Assembly (NCBI RefSeq): GCF_016097555.1
Contig: NC_054712.1
Location: 52,859,376-52,923,375 of the forward strand
Length of the DNA stretch: 64,000 nucleotides
Direction of reading: 5' to 3'
From: Gigantopelta aegis
Taxonomy: Eukaryota; Mollusca; Gastropoda; Neomphalida; Peltospiridae
The position numbers and the translations under genes were made by a program. Below are positions 35,201 to 46,069 of this stretch, one piece after another (the stretch's first letter is position 1; each line of letters starts with the position of its first letter). The notes under the pieces are model-generated. The model was given only the letters and a program-made list of their open reading frames with translations, made no database searches and was not told the DNA's origin.

Positions 35201-38200
35201 AAAACCATCACAGATCCACCACCAAATGGTTCAGTCTCCTGAACACAGCACGGAGCTGTTCTCTTTCCTGCACGTCGATATATCCGAGTCCTGCCATCAG
35301 CTCTGAATAACTGAAACCTGCTCTCATCAGAAAAGAGTACACGTTGCCAATCCGATGTTGCCAACGTGGAAACTGACGTGCCCAACGTAAATGTCGAAGT
35401 CAATGTTGCCTCATCAATGTCATCCCTCTGAATGGTCGATAGGCCCTGATACCATGCTGTCGTAGTCGACGATGTACAGTGTGACGACTGATGACATGTC
35501 CAAGGCCAATCGCTGCAGATGACGTCATAGTGAGGAATCTGTTACATAAGTGTAAGATGCGGAGATGGCGGTCCTCGTTGGCTGTTGTGACGCGGGGTCT
35601 TCCACTTCATGGTTTGTCTGCAGTCCTGCCAGTCACCCTGTAATGCTGTATCAACCTGGTGATCGTCAATTTTGTGCAATACAGGATTCCTGCCACATGG
35701 GCATAACTCGCACCCAACTGCACCATACCAATAGCTCTCTCTTTCTTCAGCAGTTAGCCTTGCCATGTTCTCTGGTGTTTTACTGTTGACTGAGACATGT
35801 TCTAAGCAATGGCACCCTTTTTTACACCCTTATGTGCAAGAGTATCATGTTTCTTGCGCAGTATAAATTTGATGAATAAACTAATTTTGCACATGCGGCA
35901 TCTCCCAAACGCAGCAATGTGCAACTATTTGTCTTTGATTGCATTATAACGAACTTATCTAACCTTCCATGAATGTGTATTGTGTTTATTTATAATAAAA
36001 ATAATTGGTATACTTTCTTTTGATCGTCAGTTTAGTTGTAAATATAACATTTTGTAATAATACTTCTTAGTTGTTTACAAAAACAGAAATGTAAATTATT
36101 TCAAATCCCGTTTAATTCTATAATATACTTGTCATGATGGCAAAAGTAGTTGCTGAAAAATATGTAGTAGTGTTGGTATAAAGTGCTCCTACTGGCAGTA
36201 GCTACTGGGAATTTCCCTATTAGCTCATTTGGTAGAGCACTGGACTCTCGTACTGAGAGTCTGTGGTTCGAATCCCCTAAGTGGAGGTTGATTTTTATCT
36301 GTTACATTTGGAGCTGACGTAAGGACTGGGTATGTTCTTAACACAAGGGTACAATTATAACCCAGTCAGAACCCGTAACAGTTCAACTGCCCGTGGCCCA
36401 TTGCTCTGGGACGTAGCTTCACTTGAGGGGGCAGTATGTAGTAGTGTTGGTATAAAGTGCTCCTACTGGCAGTAGCTAGTGGGAATTTCCCTATTAGCTC
36501 AGTTGGTAGAGCACTGGACTGTCGTACTGAGAGTCTGTGGGTCGAATCCCCTAAGTGGAGGTTGATTTTTATCTGTTACAAATAAAAATTGTTTTACATA
36601 ATGCTTGTATATGCTATAAATATTGTTTTGACTTTTAAATTACCAGTTATTGAAGGGGCGGGATGTAGCCCAGTAGTAACGCATTCGCTTGATGCACAGT
36701 CGGTCTAGGTTTGATCCCCATCGGGCTATTTCTCATTCCAGCCAGTGCTTCACAACTGGTGTAACAAAGGCTGTGGTATGTGCTATCCTGTCTGTGGGAT
36801 GATGCATATAAAAGATCCCTTGCTGCTAATAGAAAAGAGTAGCCCATAAAGTGGCGAAAGTGGGTTTCCTTTCTCAATATCTGTGTGGTCCTTAACCATA
36901 TGTCCGACACCATAGAACCGTAAATAAAATGTGTTGAGTGCATTATTAAATAAAACATTTCCTTTCTTTCAGTTATTGAAATTAACATTATTGATACGTT
37001 TGGGTTTTTTTTTTTGGGGGGTGGGGGGTATCTTTTGTGCTACTGCTCCCCAGAGGAAAGTTAATACCCTATTACTTTTGTCATGTATTAAAATTAATAT
37101 TGAAATTTCTGTTGTGATAATAATAGGAGATGTAATTTTTTCAGAACACATTTGATATTGTTGTCAGTTGCTATACATTGCTGGAGCAGTTAAATAGGCA
37201 AGAAAGACTTGACATGGTGCTCTCCCTTTGGAAAATGACTGATAATTACTTGGTATGTCACTAACCACTAACAACTAACTCATTGTCCTGGACAGACAGC
37301 CCAGATAGCTGGTGTGTGACCAGGACAGTATGCTTGAACCTTAATTGGATATAAGCACGAACATAAGGTGAAATGAAATTAAATACTTGGTATAGAAATT
37401 CAGATTGTTATCACATAAGTTAAATTGTCATTTGCTAAATACAATTTAATAAAGTGTAATTTAGAAAATATAGTTTATAATAAATTTGCTTAGCTGAGAT
37501 AATAATTTATGTGGCAATCAAAGTTTCCAAAATGCTTATACCTTTGTTAGTGTAATTTGTAAGCTATTGTTACAATAGTTTCATTAATATTTCTTCTTCA
37601 AAGTATCCAACCAACATTTTGTTTTAAAGTGTCTCATTACTGTAGTGAATTATGTGTCTAATTTTGCTAATAGATGAGTTTCATTTAGTGTCTTGTGTGT
37701 TATTCAAATATATGTCTGAGACTTTGTGTAAAATTTAAAACTAAATTATTTCAGGTGCTTGTTGAAAATGGGTCTGTTCCTGGGTTCCGACTCATAAATG
37801 AAGCCAGACATCATATCCTGCAGGTATTTATATACAGATATTTCTTTATTTTGTGATTTTTATATTTAGTATACCGGTAGCAGTTTTAACATATGAAAAG
37901 TTTTGTAATGGTAATATATATATTTTTAATAATAATAATATTGTTATATTGAATAAAATATTGTCTTTAATATTTTTGGGAGAATAATAATATTGTTATG
38001 TTGAATAAAATATAGTCTTAACTTTGAGAGATTTTAATTGTTTTGTTTTTCTATATCTGCAGTCTGCCAGTGACCATGGTGATGAGAGGTTACAAGGTCA
38101 TGTGTTTGCCCCTGTAAGTAATTTTATTCTGTATGTCATAGATTCCTTCTGCAAGTCGGTTGTTGCTCATTTTTAAATAACTTAGTGAACATTGTCTGAA

Positions 38201-41200
38201 GCAAGGCTAGAGGAAACTACTATTGTCCTCACGATTTCCTTGCTTTCCATTTAGCCACTATTAAAAGTTTTGTAAAAAAAATAATTTTAAAATCTGATTT
38301 TTTAAAAGATTGAAACCTATATTTTTAGTTTCCGAAAACTTATAATCAGACAAACATGAAGATTTTTCATTTCCAGTAAAGCAAAAATTAATTTATTATT
38401 ATAATTTTTGTTTTGTTTTGGGATGGTGTTGTTTTTCGGATTGTGTTGTTTTGTTTACAATTTGTTTTAGCTGTCCAGTAAGACAATTGTTTTTCACTCC
38501 ATTCAAAATATTTCAGTTGTAAATATTTGCATATTAACATACTGTATGAGGCAGGATAATAAAACTTGATTATTTTTTTAATTGCATGTAGGTTTCCATT
38601 TATTAAATGTTTTTTAAAAATTGGGATGTATGGTTTTTGTCTTGTCAAAAGATGAGATAAAGGGACATATATTTTCTGATGACAGCCATGGTCTCAACGT
38701 TTCACTTAGCTCTAATGATAACTAGACGTCCTAGACCAATCAAACTTTCTTTATAGATACAATTGTATCTGCTAAAACAAATAATTTAAATGTTTTTAAT
38801 TTTACTTATTAAAATACATTGTACTTTACTTTTGGCTCAGTTTTAACTTTTCACAGTTTTGTCCATTTCTCACAAATGTTAAGTCCAAGATGGGTAAGAC
38901 TTGATTGTATGGACTTCTTGTCATTATTTCAACTGCACAAATTAAAAAAATATATAAATTTTAGTGTCCTCATGATGGACCTTGTCCAAAGCTGACCCAG
39001 AAAGGAATTCCATGTTTTTCACAAGTCTTCTACAGACCTCTGAAAATGTTATCAGTAAGTATTTTGATTAGAACAAGAGAAAAAATATATATTATTTTCC
39101 TGTAACTTGATCGACATTAAACTTAATTTTGACTTTGTTTTTCTTTTTTTTAAGAAAAAAAAATAGCTGGGGTAATAAATAGAATAATAAACTTGGTACC
39201 AGTTTATCATCAAATTTATGTCCCACATGAAATAATTTTCATTGGTCACTCGCTAAAGCTCATGGCAACTGAAAATCATTTTATTTGGGATAGTTTTGAT
39301 AACAACTAATTTTGACTTCTGTTAGTAAACATTGTTTTAGTAAAGGAAAACAATCTTTAAACATACCAATTTACCAATCCGCTGCAAAAATGATGGTTCT
39401 TTTACAGTTAATTGCAGACAATTATTTTTGAACAAATAGGTCATTTAATTTTAATACACTTTTCAGAAAATGTTAGAAATTAATGTTACCTCTATGTATT
39501 AGCTATAGGGTGAAATTGTTAAGAAATACATTTTTGGATTGCTTGATCTTTTTGTTTTAAGTGTTTTTAGTTGTAAATAAAAATGTATGTAAACTTTCAA
39601 GTTAAAAAAATCATGTCTTGATAAACATCCAGTAGAAAAATAACATTATTACGTTTTCTTTGGCATCTGTTGAATCTTTTTCAGAAAAGTGATGTAAAAG
39701 TTTCTGAAAGATACAGTTACGTCATCCTTAAGAAGGGAAAGAGAACGGAAAGTAAGTAAAAGGAAACAGATCCATGCACAAGTGGTTGATAGTTCAGGGC
39801 TTCTAGATTATGGAAGCCCCACTCCCATGGCTAGTGATATTCAATGTTGGGCTAGTAAATAACTACTATTATCATGAACGACGGCTAGTGAAAACAAAAA
39901 TTGTCAAATGTTGCAGTTTAGTCAGTGTTAGTGTTTTTAAGCTATATATCTCCCTCTTTAGGTGACATATCTGATTATTACTATTATTTAGTTAAATTGT
40001 ATTAACTTAAAGTAAAGTAGGACTAGTGAATTTTAATTGTGGCTAGTACATTTTTAAAATTAATGATCCCATGGCTAGTAGATTTTAGAAAAATTCGAGA
40101 AACCCTGTAGTTAAATTTTTCAATCGTTTTTTCTAACAAGGTAAATAAATAATGTCACCTTAAATATTCATGAAAAGAGAAAACAATCCACATTTTCTTC
40201 AAATTTGTGTTTTACTGGCCACAGTGTGTTTTAGTTGAACTACATCATAACTTAAGCTTGTTTGGTGTTTCACATCATGATGGTTATTTCATTTTATGTT
40301 AAATAACGCATCGCATGTAAACTAAATTTCTGATTGTAAACCTACCAGTCTATGTCAGCACATCCAAGGTATTTTTCTCTAATTCCTTTTCATTTATATC
40401 TCATGTTTTTCAGTGTCCGGATGGCCACGAGTTGTCCAGGAAGTGACAAAGGCTTCCAAACACATCCACTGTCACGTATGTTGTCCCAGCGGTCAGCTCC
40501 ATCACGAGATTCTCACCAAGAAGAGAAATGGAAAGTATGTCCCTTTTTAACTGTTATCCTTCAAAATGGGAAGTAAAAATATGGAAACCCCCCCCCCCCC
40601 CCCCCCCCATAATATCCAAAGTTAATACACTTAATTTTTCATGAATTGTCCAGTTCTGATTACTATTCTCGGAAGTACAAAAAATTCTGTTGCTGTCTGC
40701 TTGTCCGCATCTAGAACTGGTTGGAGCGATGTGGGGATCAAGAGGTCTGTTATAACTTATATGCATTTCTAAGGCGCTATTGTTGAAACAGCCATTGCAG
40801 GAGCAGACGTTGTTGACATAGTGAGAACTATCCCATTGGGAAGACAGACCGGGGAAGAACTGCCACTATCAACATCTTCCCTCCAATGTACGACCCTGGT
40901 TCCTGTCTTCACAGGGGAGTTAAACTTTGGTGTGCTGTACTTCCGAGGTGGAGTATCATGTCGCCTTTCATCCTGGTGCGTAGTTTGATACCCAAAAGCC
41001 AGTGTGTATTTTTGTGCTGGTGTGTCGTTAACCATTCATTCATTCATTTGATCCCGGTGCAGATGTGTAACTTCCTGAGGAGATCGGCTCCTGTAAGACA
41101 CACCCCATGGGGAAACAGTTGTTTCTGGTACTGTGTTGGTATCGTGTGTGTAAAATCATGGAACTGAAATTTTGTTTCCCATGATTATTATATCGAGTAC

Positions 41201-44200
41201 GACTATTCAACGAAAATAATATAATAATATAGAATTATTTTTTAAAAACAGTTTCTGATGGTTTTCCATGATCACAAAGCATGGAAGTGAAAAAGTGTTT
41301 CCCATGAAATTTGAAATCCTATAGCCTGTGCCACAGGGGTGTCTTCTCTCTTAAGTAAGGTTTGGTATTTTGGCAGGTGATATTTGTTAAAATATTTAGT
41401 TTGTAAGCACTGCTACTGTAGAACCAATGTCATCATTACGGTAATTTTACAAGAATACTTTGTGTTCTATTTGAAATCCTATAGCCTGTGCCACAGGGGT
41501 GTCTTCTCTCTTAAGTAAGGTTTGGTATTTTGGCAGGTGATATTTGTTAAAATATTTAGTTTGTAAGCACTGCTACTGTAGAACCAATGTCATCATTACG
41601 GTAATTTTACAAGAATACTTTGTGTTCTATTTGAAATCCTATAGCCTGTGCCACAGGGGTGTCTTCTCTCTTAAGTAAGGTTTGCTATTTTGGCAGGTGA
41701 TATTTGTTAAAATATTTAGTTTGTAAGCACTGCTACTGTAGAACCAATGTCATCATTACGGTAATTTTACAAGAATACTTTGTGTTCTATTTGAAATCCT
41801 ATAGCCTGTGCCACAGGGGTGTCTTCTCTCTTAAGTAAGGTTTGCTATTTTGGCAGGTGATATTTGTTAAAATATTTAGTTTGTAAGCACTGCTACTGTA
41901 GAACCAATGTCATCATTACGGTAATTTTACAAGAATACTTTGTGTTCTATTTGAAATCCTATAGCCTGTGCCACAGGGGTGTCTTCTCTCTTAAGTAAGG
42001 TTTGCTATTTTGGCAGGTGATATTTGTTAAAATATTTAGTTTGTAAGCACTGCTACTGTAGAACCAATGTCATCATTACGGTAATTTTACAAGAATACTT
42101 TGTGTTCTATTTGAAATCCTATAGCCTGTGCCACAGGGGTGTCTTCTCTCTTAAGTAAGGTTTGCTATTTTGGCAGGTGATATTTGTTAAAATATTTAGT
42201 TTGTAAGCACTGCTACTGTAGAACCAATGTCATCATTACGGTAATTTTACAAGAATACTTTGTGTTCTATTTGAAATCCTATAGCCTGTGCCACAGGGGT
42301 GTCTTCTCTCTTAAGTAAGGTTTGCTATTTTGGCAGGTGATATTTGTTAAAATATTTAGTTTGTAAGCACTGCTACTGTAGAACCAATGTCATCATTACG
42401 GTAATTTTACAAGAATACTTTGTGTTCTATTTGAAATCCTATAGCCTGTGCCACAGGGGTGTCTTCTCTCTTAAGTAAGGTTTGCTATTTTGGCAGGTGA
42501 TATTTGTTAAAATATTTAGTTTGTAAGCACTGCTACTGTAGAACCAATGTCATCATTACGGTAATTTTACAAGAATACTTTGTGTTCTATTTGAAATCCT
42601 ATAGCCTGTGCCACAGGGGTGTCTTCTCTCTTAAGTAAGGTTTGCTATTTTGGCAGGTGATATTTGTTAAAATATTTAGTTTGTAAGCACTGCTACTGTA
42701 GAACCAATGTCATCATTACGGTAATTTTACAAGAATACTTTGTGTTCTATTTGAAATCCTATAGCCTGTGCCACAGGGGTGTCTTCTCTCTTAAGTAAGG
42801 TTTGCTATTTTGGCAGGTGATATTTGTTAAAATATTTAGTTTGTAAGCACTGCTACTGTAGAACCAATGTCATCATTACGGTAATTTTACAAGAATACTT
42901 TGTGTTCTATTTGAAATCCTATAGCCTGTGCCACAGGGGTGTCTTCTCTCTTAAGTAAGGTTTGCTATTTTGGCAGGTGATATTTGTTAAAATATTTAGT
43001 TTGTAAGCACTGCTACTGTAGAACCAATGTCATCATTACGGTAATTTTACAAGAATACTTTGTGTTCTATTTGAAATCCTATAGCCTGTGCCACAGGGGT
43101 GTCTTCTCTCTTAAGTAAGGTTTGCTATTTTGGCAGGTGATATTTGTTAAAATATTTAGTTTGTAAGCACTGCTACTGTAGAACCAATGTCATCATTACG
43201 GTAATTTTACAAGAATACTTTGTGTTCTATTTGAAATCCTATAGCCTGTGCCACAGGGGTGTCTTCTCTCTTAAGTAAGGTTTGCTATTTTGGCAGGTGA
43301 TATTTGTTAAAATATTTAGTTTGTAAGCACTGCTACTGTAGAACCAATGTCATCATTACGGTAATTTTACAAGAATACTTTGTGTTCTATGTCCTTTTTA
43401 CCCAGTTGTTATTGTTGCTCTGTAGTCTGTGAGGACATCATTGTCCTCTGCAATTAAGATCTTTCTCGGTCCATCCATGTCGGTGAATGGCTACTCTTCC
43501 AGTGTCTCCTCTTTTCACAATAAAAACACTTTACTATATACTAGCTGGGGAGATTTCTTCTCATTATTGATACAAAGAAAGTTTGTTTTGTTTAACGACA
43601 CCACTACAGCAATTGATTAATTAATCATCATCTTTTGGTAATTATGACTCATAACCATCAGAGGAAACCCATTACATTTTTCCTAATGCAGCAAGGGATC
43701 TTTTATATGCATTTTCCCACAGACGGAAAAGCACGGCCTTTGTTCAGTTGTGGTGCACTGGTTGGAACGAGAAAAAAATTAATCAGCTGAATGGACCCAC
43801 GGAGGTGGTTCAATCCTGCGACACAAGCACCTCAAGCGAGCACTCAACCGACTGAGCTAAATCCCACCCCTTATTGAGACAAAGTAACCATAATGTAGAT
43901 AACAAATAGCCAGAGATAAAAATATGCCGTATCGTTTTTGTTTTCCGTTGCACCACTGATGCTGTTTAAGAAAGCTGTATTATATACTAGACAAAAACAT
44001 TTAGCAGTTTGGTGCTACTGCATTGTAGTTTTAAATACAAGCTATATTCAATAACCTGGAGCCTAACAGGTGTTTCTGCCAGACGGTAAAACGGGTATGG
44101 CACCAAATGTTTGGCAAATTATATTTTTTCAAGTTAACCTTTTGACAAAATTAACTATTCTTATCATTACTATATACTTTTCATAACCCTACCCTAAACG

Positions 44201-44704
44201 TAACCTATTTTCTTTCTTGGGGAGGCCCCTCATACCCCCTGTCGACTGTGGTTGCATTCAGTTATATAGCGCCATACCCAAAAAAATAATTCTGGCAGAA
44301 ACACTGCCTAATTCACTAAACTCTCGCAACTCGCTAAAAGACTTGCAAAGAGGATGCTTTGTTGTCTAACAGAGCCTAAGAGACCTTTGTGAATTAGGCC
44401 CCTGACCTGAAAGTTATGAGTTTTCATTGATTCAAGCACATTTACCAAATTGCTTAAACTGTTTTGTCTAAGTGTAGCTTGTTATACTTGCAGAGATCTG
44501 TACCAGTGTGTGCGGTATACCAGCTGGGGAGACCTGCTGCCTGTTAGACTATCTGGTGTTGTGCCGGAACAATCAGAACAATCAGAGCAGTCGGAACAAT
44601 CCAGTGAGAACTCAGATTCTCAATCTGAAGTTAAACACACAACAGACACTGAATCGGACTGTGCAGAGACCGATAATCCAGAGGAGAAACCATTACCCAC
44701 TTAA
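25456..44704 (+). CDS. METTL17: Methyltransferase-like protein 17, mitochondrial (Rsm22 family, about 15 exons)
   Basis: Mitochondrial small-ribosomal-subunit assembly factor with a SAM-methyltransferase fold. Exons: 25456-25554, 26266-26434, 28156-28324, 29286-29400, 29727-29808, 30544-30617, 33665-33759, 34569-34639, 37145-37252, 37755-37823, 38063-38113, 38965-39054, 39685-39751, 40414-40534, 44494-44704. Exon 1 is Arg/Lys-rich without acidic residues, as in a mitochondrial presequence, and its ATG sits in the context ACAAAATGG. FDLGSGVGSVIW is the SAM-binding loop. CPHDGPC followed by GIPC, plus HCHVCC downstream, match the family's iron-sulphur cysteines. DLYQCVRYTSWGDLLPV is the conserved C-terminus, followed here by an EQS-repeat acidic tail. 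The product is about 529 residues, longer than human (about 456). The exon 2 to exon 3 join does not close in phase as listed, so a small exon or a base error is possible there. All other joins close. Confidence 0.94.
25855..26220 (+). repeat. Dispersed repeat M10, copy 2
   Basis: Second copy of the repeat at 21430. Ends 45 bp before METTL17 exon 2. Confidence 0.6.
27221..27330. mobile_element. Palindromic MITE-like element
   Basis: GGGTCCCATTCCACGAAG at the left pairs with CTTCTCGGAATGGGGCCC-like sequence at the right; arms are about 50 bp. Partial relatives lie at 8994-9060 and 29510-29572. Confidence 0.72.
27495..28078 (-). repeat. Dispersed repeat, inverted third copy (METTL17 intron 2)
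   Basis: Related to 5748 and 11397. It contains several diverged internal repeats of a block including GTTATGGCCCTTGAATTTAG, so it may be tandemly built. Confidence 0.6.
28392..28647 (-). mobile_element. hAT-like MITE, copy 2, with telomere-like core
   Basis: Inverted relative of 23511-23753. Interior GGTTTAGGGTTAGGGTTAAG at about 28516. Ends carry CTGCCAGAAA and GGCAGAAACCCTG. Confidence 0.72.
29131..29217. repeat. (GT)n microsatellite
   Basis: About 87 bp of GT in METTL17 intron 3, 69 bp upstream of exon 4. It explains the (VC)n reading frames there. Confidence 0.97.
30049..30421 (+). mobile_element. SINE (head H2, tail A)
   Basis: Full copy with head GGCCTCGGTGGCATCGTGG, core GCAAATAAAAGATCCCTTGC and the tail ending GTCGTTAAATAAAACATT. 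Followed by a T-rich simple repeat. Confidence 0.87.
30645..30949 (-). mobile_element. SINE (head H1, tail B) right after METTL17 exon 6
   Basis: Target duplication TTTTATATCCAAA at about 30631-30643 and 30951-30963. It sits about 30 bp past the donor of exon 6. Confidence 0.87.
31017..31367 (+). mobile_element. TIR repeat family M2, copy 2
   Basis: Same layout as 8646-8997, starting CAGGGCTTCTGGATTATGG and ending AAGAAGCCCTGG. Confidence 0.7.
31654..31980 (+). mobile_element. SINE (head H1, tail A)
   Basis: Near-duplication CCTTTCACACCAC (31641-31653) and CCTTCCACACCA (31981-31992). Head GACGTAGCCCAGTGGTAAGG. Confidence 0.87.
32092..32858. repeat. 59-bp satellite, 13 copies (METTL17 intron 6)
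   Basis: Unit contains GATACTGTAGATCAAGTG, TTAAACAGCCATATGTCGG and ACACTAAATAATCATTTTCT. Copies are almost identical. One site alternates between TCTATG (copies 1, 5, 9, 12, 13) and TCTCTG (the rest), an ordered pattern with a four-unit period. Confidence 0.96.
33068..33215. mobile_element. Palindromic MITE-like element
   Basis: Left arm with ATAACTAGTTAATGACATAGG and GGGAAATTC pairs with the right arm GAATTTCCC through CATTAATTAGTTAT. No ORF. Confidence 0.68.
33226..33434 (-). mobile_element. hAT-like MITE, copy 3
   Basis: Inverted copy with TTGCCAGAAAGAAATTTTTG near the left end and CTGGCAGAAACCCTG at the right. Shortened interior still has GGTTAGGTTTAGGG. Confidence 0.7.
34080..34425 (-). 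mobile_element. LINE 3' fragment (non-LTR retrotransposon C-terminus)
   Basis: The minus-strand frame reads LPTGHYHHRVFMYRLKQADT, then a C-x-C, H-x4-C pattern (CSCQTS, HILYSCP), which resembles the C-terminal zinc-binding end of several non-LTR retrotransposon proteins. The rest of the element is not present. Lies in METTL17 intron 7. Confidence 0.55.
34842..36032 (-). mobile_element. Tc1-like DNA transposon, degenerate
   Basis: TA flanks both ends (34840-34841, 36033-36034). The terminal inverted repeat begins AACTGACGATCAAAAGAAAG and is about 35 bp long. Minus-strand frames give Tc1 transposase pieces: SDWQRVLFSDESRFQLF (catalytic D region) and GGSVMVLCGICGQQWTDLIV at 35035-35403, and an N-terminal piece (MARLTAEERESYWYG) at 35542-35766. 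The frame is interrupted between and inside these pieces, so it cannot make a full transposase of about 340 residues. Inside METTL17 intron 8. Confidence 0.9.
36163..36580 (+). mobile_element. TRIM-like miniature LTR element with tRNA-like terminal repeats
   Basis: Two direct repeats of 144 bp (36163-36306 and 36437-36580), each starting TG and ending CA, differ at 4 positions (about 97% identical). They bound a 130-bp interior without coding capacity. A 4-bp AATA lies on both sides. A purine-rich stretch (TTGAGGGGGCAG) precedes the right repeat. Each repeat contains a tRNA-like Pol III promoter: A box TAGCTCAGTTGGTAGAGC and a B box of GGTTCGAATCC type. It looks whole for a miniature, non-autonomous LTR element and fairly young. 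Alternative: two tandem copies of a tRNA-derived repeat. Confidence 0.65.
36655..36969 (+). mobile_element. SINE (head H1, tail A)
   Basis: Target duplication CAGTTATTGAA at 36644-36654 and 36970-36980. Full length, in METTL17 intron 8 shortly before exon 9. Confidence 0.9.
37261..37383 (+). mobile_element. SINE type C, 3' part
   Basis: ACCACTAACAACTAACTCA, GACAGACAGCCCAGATAGCT and AATTGGATATAAGCACGAAC match the 3' half of the copy at 45796. Begins 8 bp past METTL17 exon 9. Confidence 0.7.
39794..40107 (+). mobile_element. TIR repeat family M2, copy 3
   Basis: Same family as 8646 and 31017, with a shorter middle. Ends CAGGGCTTCTAGATTATGG and CGAGAAACCCTG. Confidence 0.7.
40760..41050 (+). 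repeat. Repeat fragment ending in (CATT)n
   Basis: Ends GTGCTGGTGTGTCGTTAACC followed by CATTCATTCATT, the same 3' end as the short insert at 2528-2594. An antisense ORF here does not resemble a known protein. A 21-base C run lies just upstream at 40588-40608. Confidence 0.45.
41311..43390. repeat. 160-bp satellite, 13 copies (last METTL17 intron)
   Basis: Exactly 13 units of 160 bp, nearly identical; each begins near TTGAAATCCTATAGCCTGTG and ends TACTTTGTGTTCTA. The first two units read GGTTTGGTATT and the others GGTTTGCTATT. No ORF spans it. The homogeneity implies recent expansion or active homogenisation. Confidence 0.97.
43579..43874 (-). mobile_element. SINE (head H4, tail B)
   Basis: On the minus strand the head reads TTTAGCTCAGTCGGTTGAGT, as in the outer element at 14085. 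The tail ends GTCGTTAAACAAAACAAAC. Confidence 0.82.
44067..44308 (+). mobile_element. hAT-like MITE, copy 4
   Basis: Starts GTGTTTCTGCCAG, ends CTGGCAGAAACAC, interior CATAACCCTACCCTAAACG. Adjoins a separate palindromic repeat, 44308-44401 (GCCTAATTCAC at one end, GTGAATTAGGCCCC at the other). Confidence 0.72.
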
Positions 44705-44835
44705 AGATTGCTGGCTAATTAATGTGGATGTAATGGTTTTGGATTCTGGAAATCAACAGTGATAGTGATATTGCAGAGCAAATAATGTGCTATATGTGGT
44801 GTGTTAACCATTTGTTGTGTGATTGATGTTAGGAT

Positions 44836-44841
44836 ATTAAA
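44836..44841 (+). terminator. Candidate polyadenylation signal of METTL17
   Basis: ATTAAA about 130 bp after the METTL17 stop codon, the closest signal-like hexamer I see. Low certainty. Confidence 0.25.
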
Positions 44842-45795
44842 ACAAATTGAAATTGTCTAACTCGACAAAGTCAAAAGGCAAGATGTACAGAACAGTGGCA
44901 GATCCAGATAATTAATTTAGGGGGTCCTTAATGACGTGGTCAAAGGTCGCAAACGTTCCTAAAGGGATTCCTCAGATTCTCCAACATTAAAAATGAAAAA
45001 ATAAATTTAAAATATAACTGTCACGAAAATTAGGGTGAGGGGCTGGAGAATAATACATCAGTACCCGTTGGGGACAATTTATCAACAACAAGTGGTTGCC
45101 AAATGTATATAATGAGTGAAAGAAAGTTAGATACGGTTTTAAACTATCAATTCTAAGAGGAATCGTCTTTCCAATGGGCACAAATATATTATTGTATTTC
45201 CTATACATCTTCAAAAGGTAATTTTTTAATATAGCTTAACAAAACACTGTTCAAAAAGACTGAAGATAAGGTTGAAAGTGTGACATTGTAACAGCCAGAC
45301 GGAAGACTCCGGAGTGAATTGGTCTATGGAAGTTCATCTCTTACCCAAGAGTGTAACAAATAGGTTTTACGTTTCCAATGGCGACCAACATTTAATTTTG
45401 GTGTTTAAGTCCATTTTGTCATAAACTATAAGTGCTAGATCAATATATCTATGTATATTTTTAAGGAACTAGATTCATTATGAACAGAATATCACAAATG
45501 ATTTCTCTATTCATTGAATCAGTTTAAGGGAGGTGAGACATGTAATTTCACAAAATTCTTGTTTATAACAAAATTTGACTACTGCAATTAGCCATAAAAC
45601 AATGGAAGAAAAGAGGAGCTTGTTGAAACTGTTCTTTACTATTGTACTTGTGCATTTATTTTAATTTTAGTTGCACTTCACAAACAGTAGTACAAATGTA
45701 TCTAGTACACTGATAATAGTGCAAATAACAGTTGTGCATAAAAATGGTTTAGAGAAATGATTGTCCTATATATAACTTACTGCTTCTGCAGTGTC

Positions 45796-46069
45796 ACAAC
45801 TGGCCTTGATGGTGTTGTGGTTAAGCCATTGGGCTTATGTCAGGTAGGTATTGAGTTCACATCCAGGTACCAGGTACCAGCTCCCACCCAGAACGAGTTG
45901 AACAACTCTGTGTGTAAGGCCACTACACTGGTGTCTCTCTCTCTCACACTAACCACTAACAACTATCTCACTGTCCTGGACAGACAGCCCAGATAGCTGA
46001 GGTTTGTGTCCAGGACAGCGTGCTTGAACCTTAATTGGATAGAAGCACAAAAATAAGTACATATAAATG
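45796..46069 (+). mobile_element. SINE type C, full length
   Basis: Head CCTTGATGGTGTTGTGGTTA with a diverged B box, middle CAGCTCCCACCCAGAACGAG, and end TTAATTGGATAGAAGCAC. Followed by the fragment shared with 22561. Confidence 0.75.

Noticed and set aside
36205-36555. Two tRNA genes
   Set aside because: D-arm and T-arm boxes are good, but the anticodon arm is over-long and the acceptor ends do not pair; they lie inside the terminal repeats of a TRIM-like element.
40769-41035. 88-codon minus-strand ORF
   Set aside because: Lies in a dispersed repeat fragment ending in CATT repeats; no recognisable domain.
43535-43562. Possible decayed copy of the last METTL17 exon (ACTAGCTGGGGAGATTTCTT against ACCAGCTGGGGAGACCTGCT)
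   Set aside because: The similarity covers only about 25 bp and the flanks do not align, so chance is likely.
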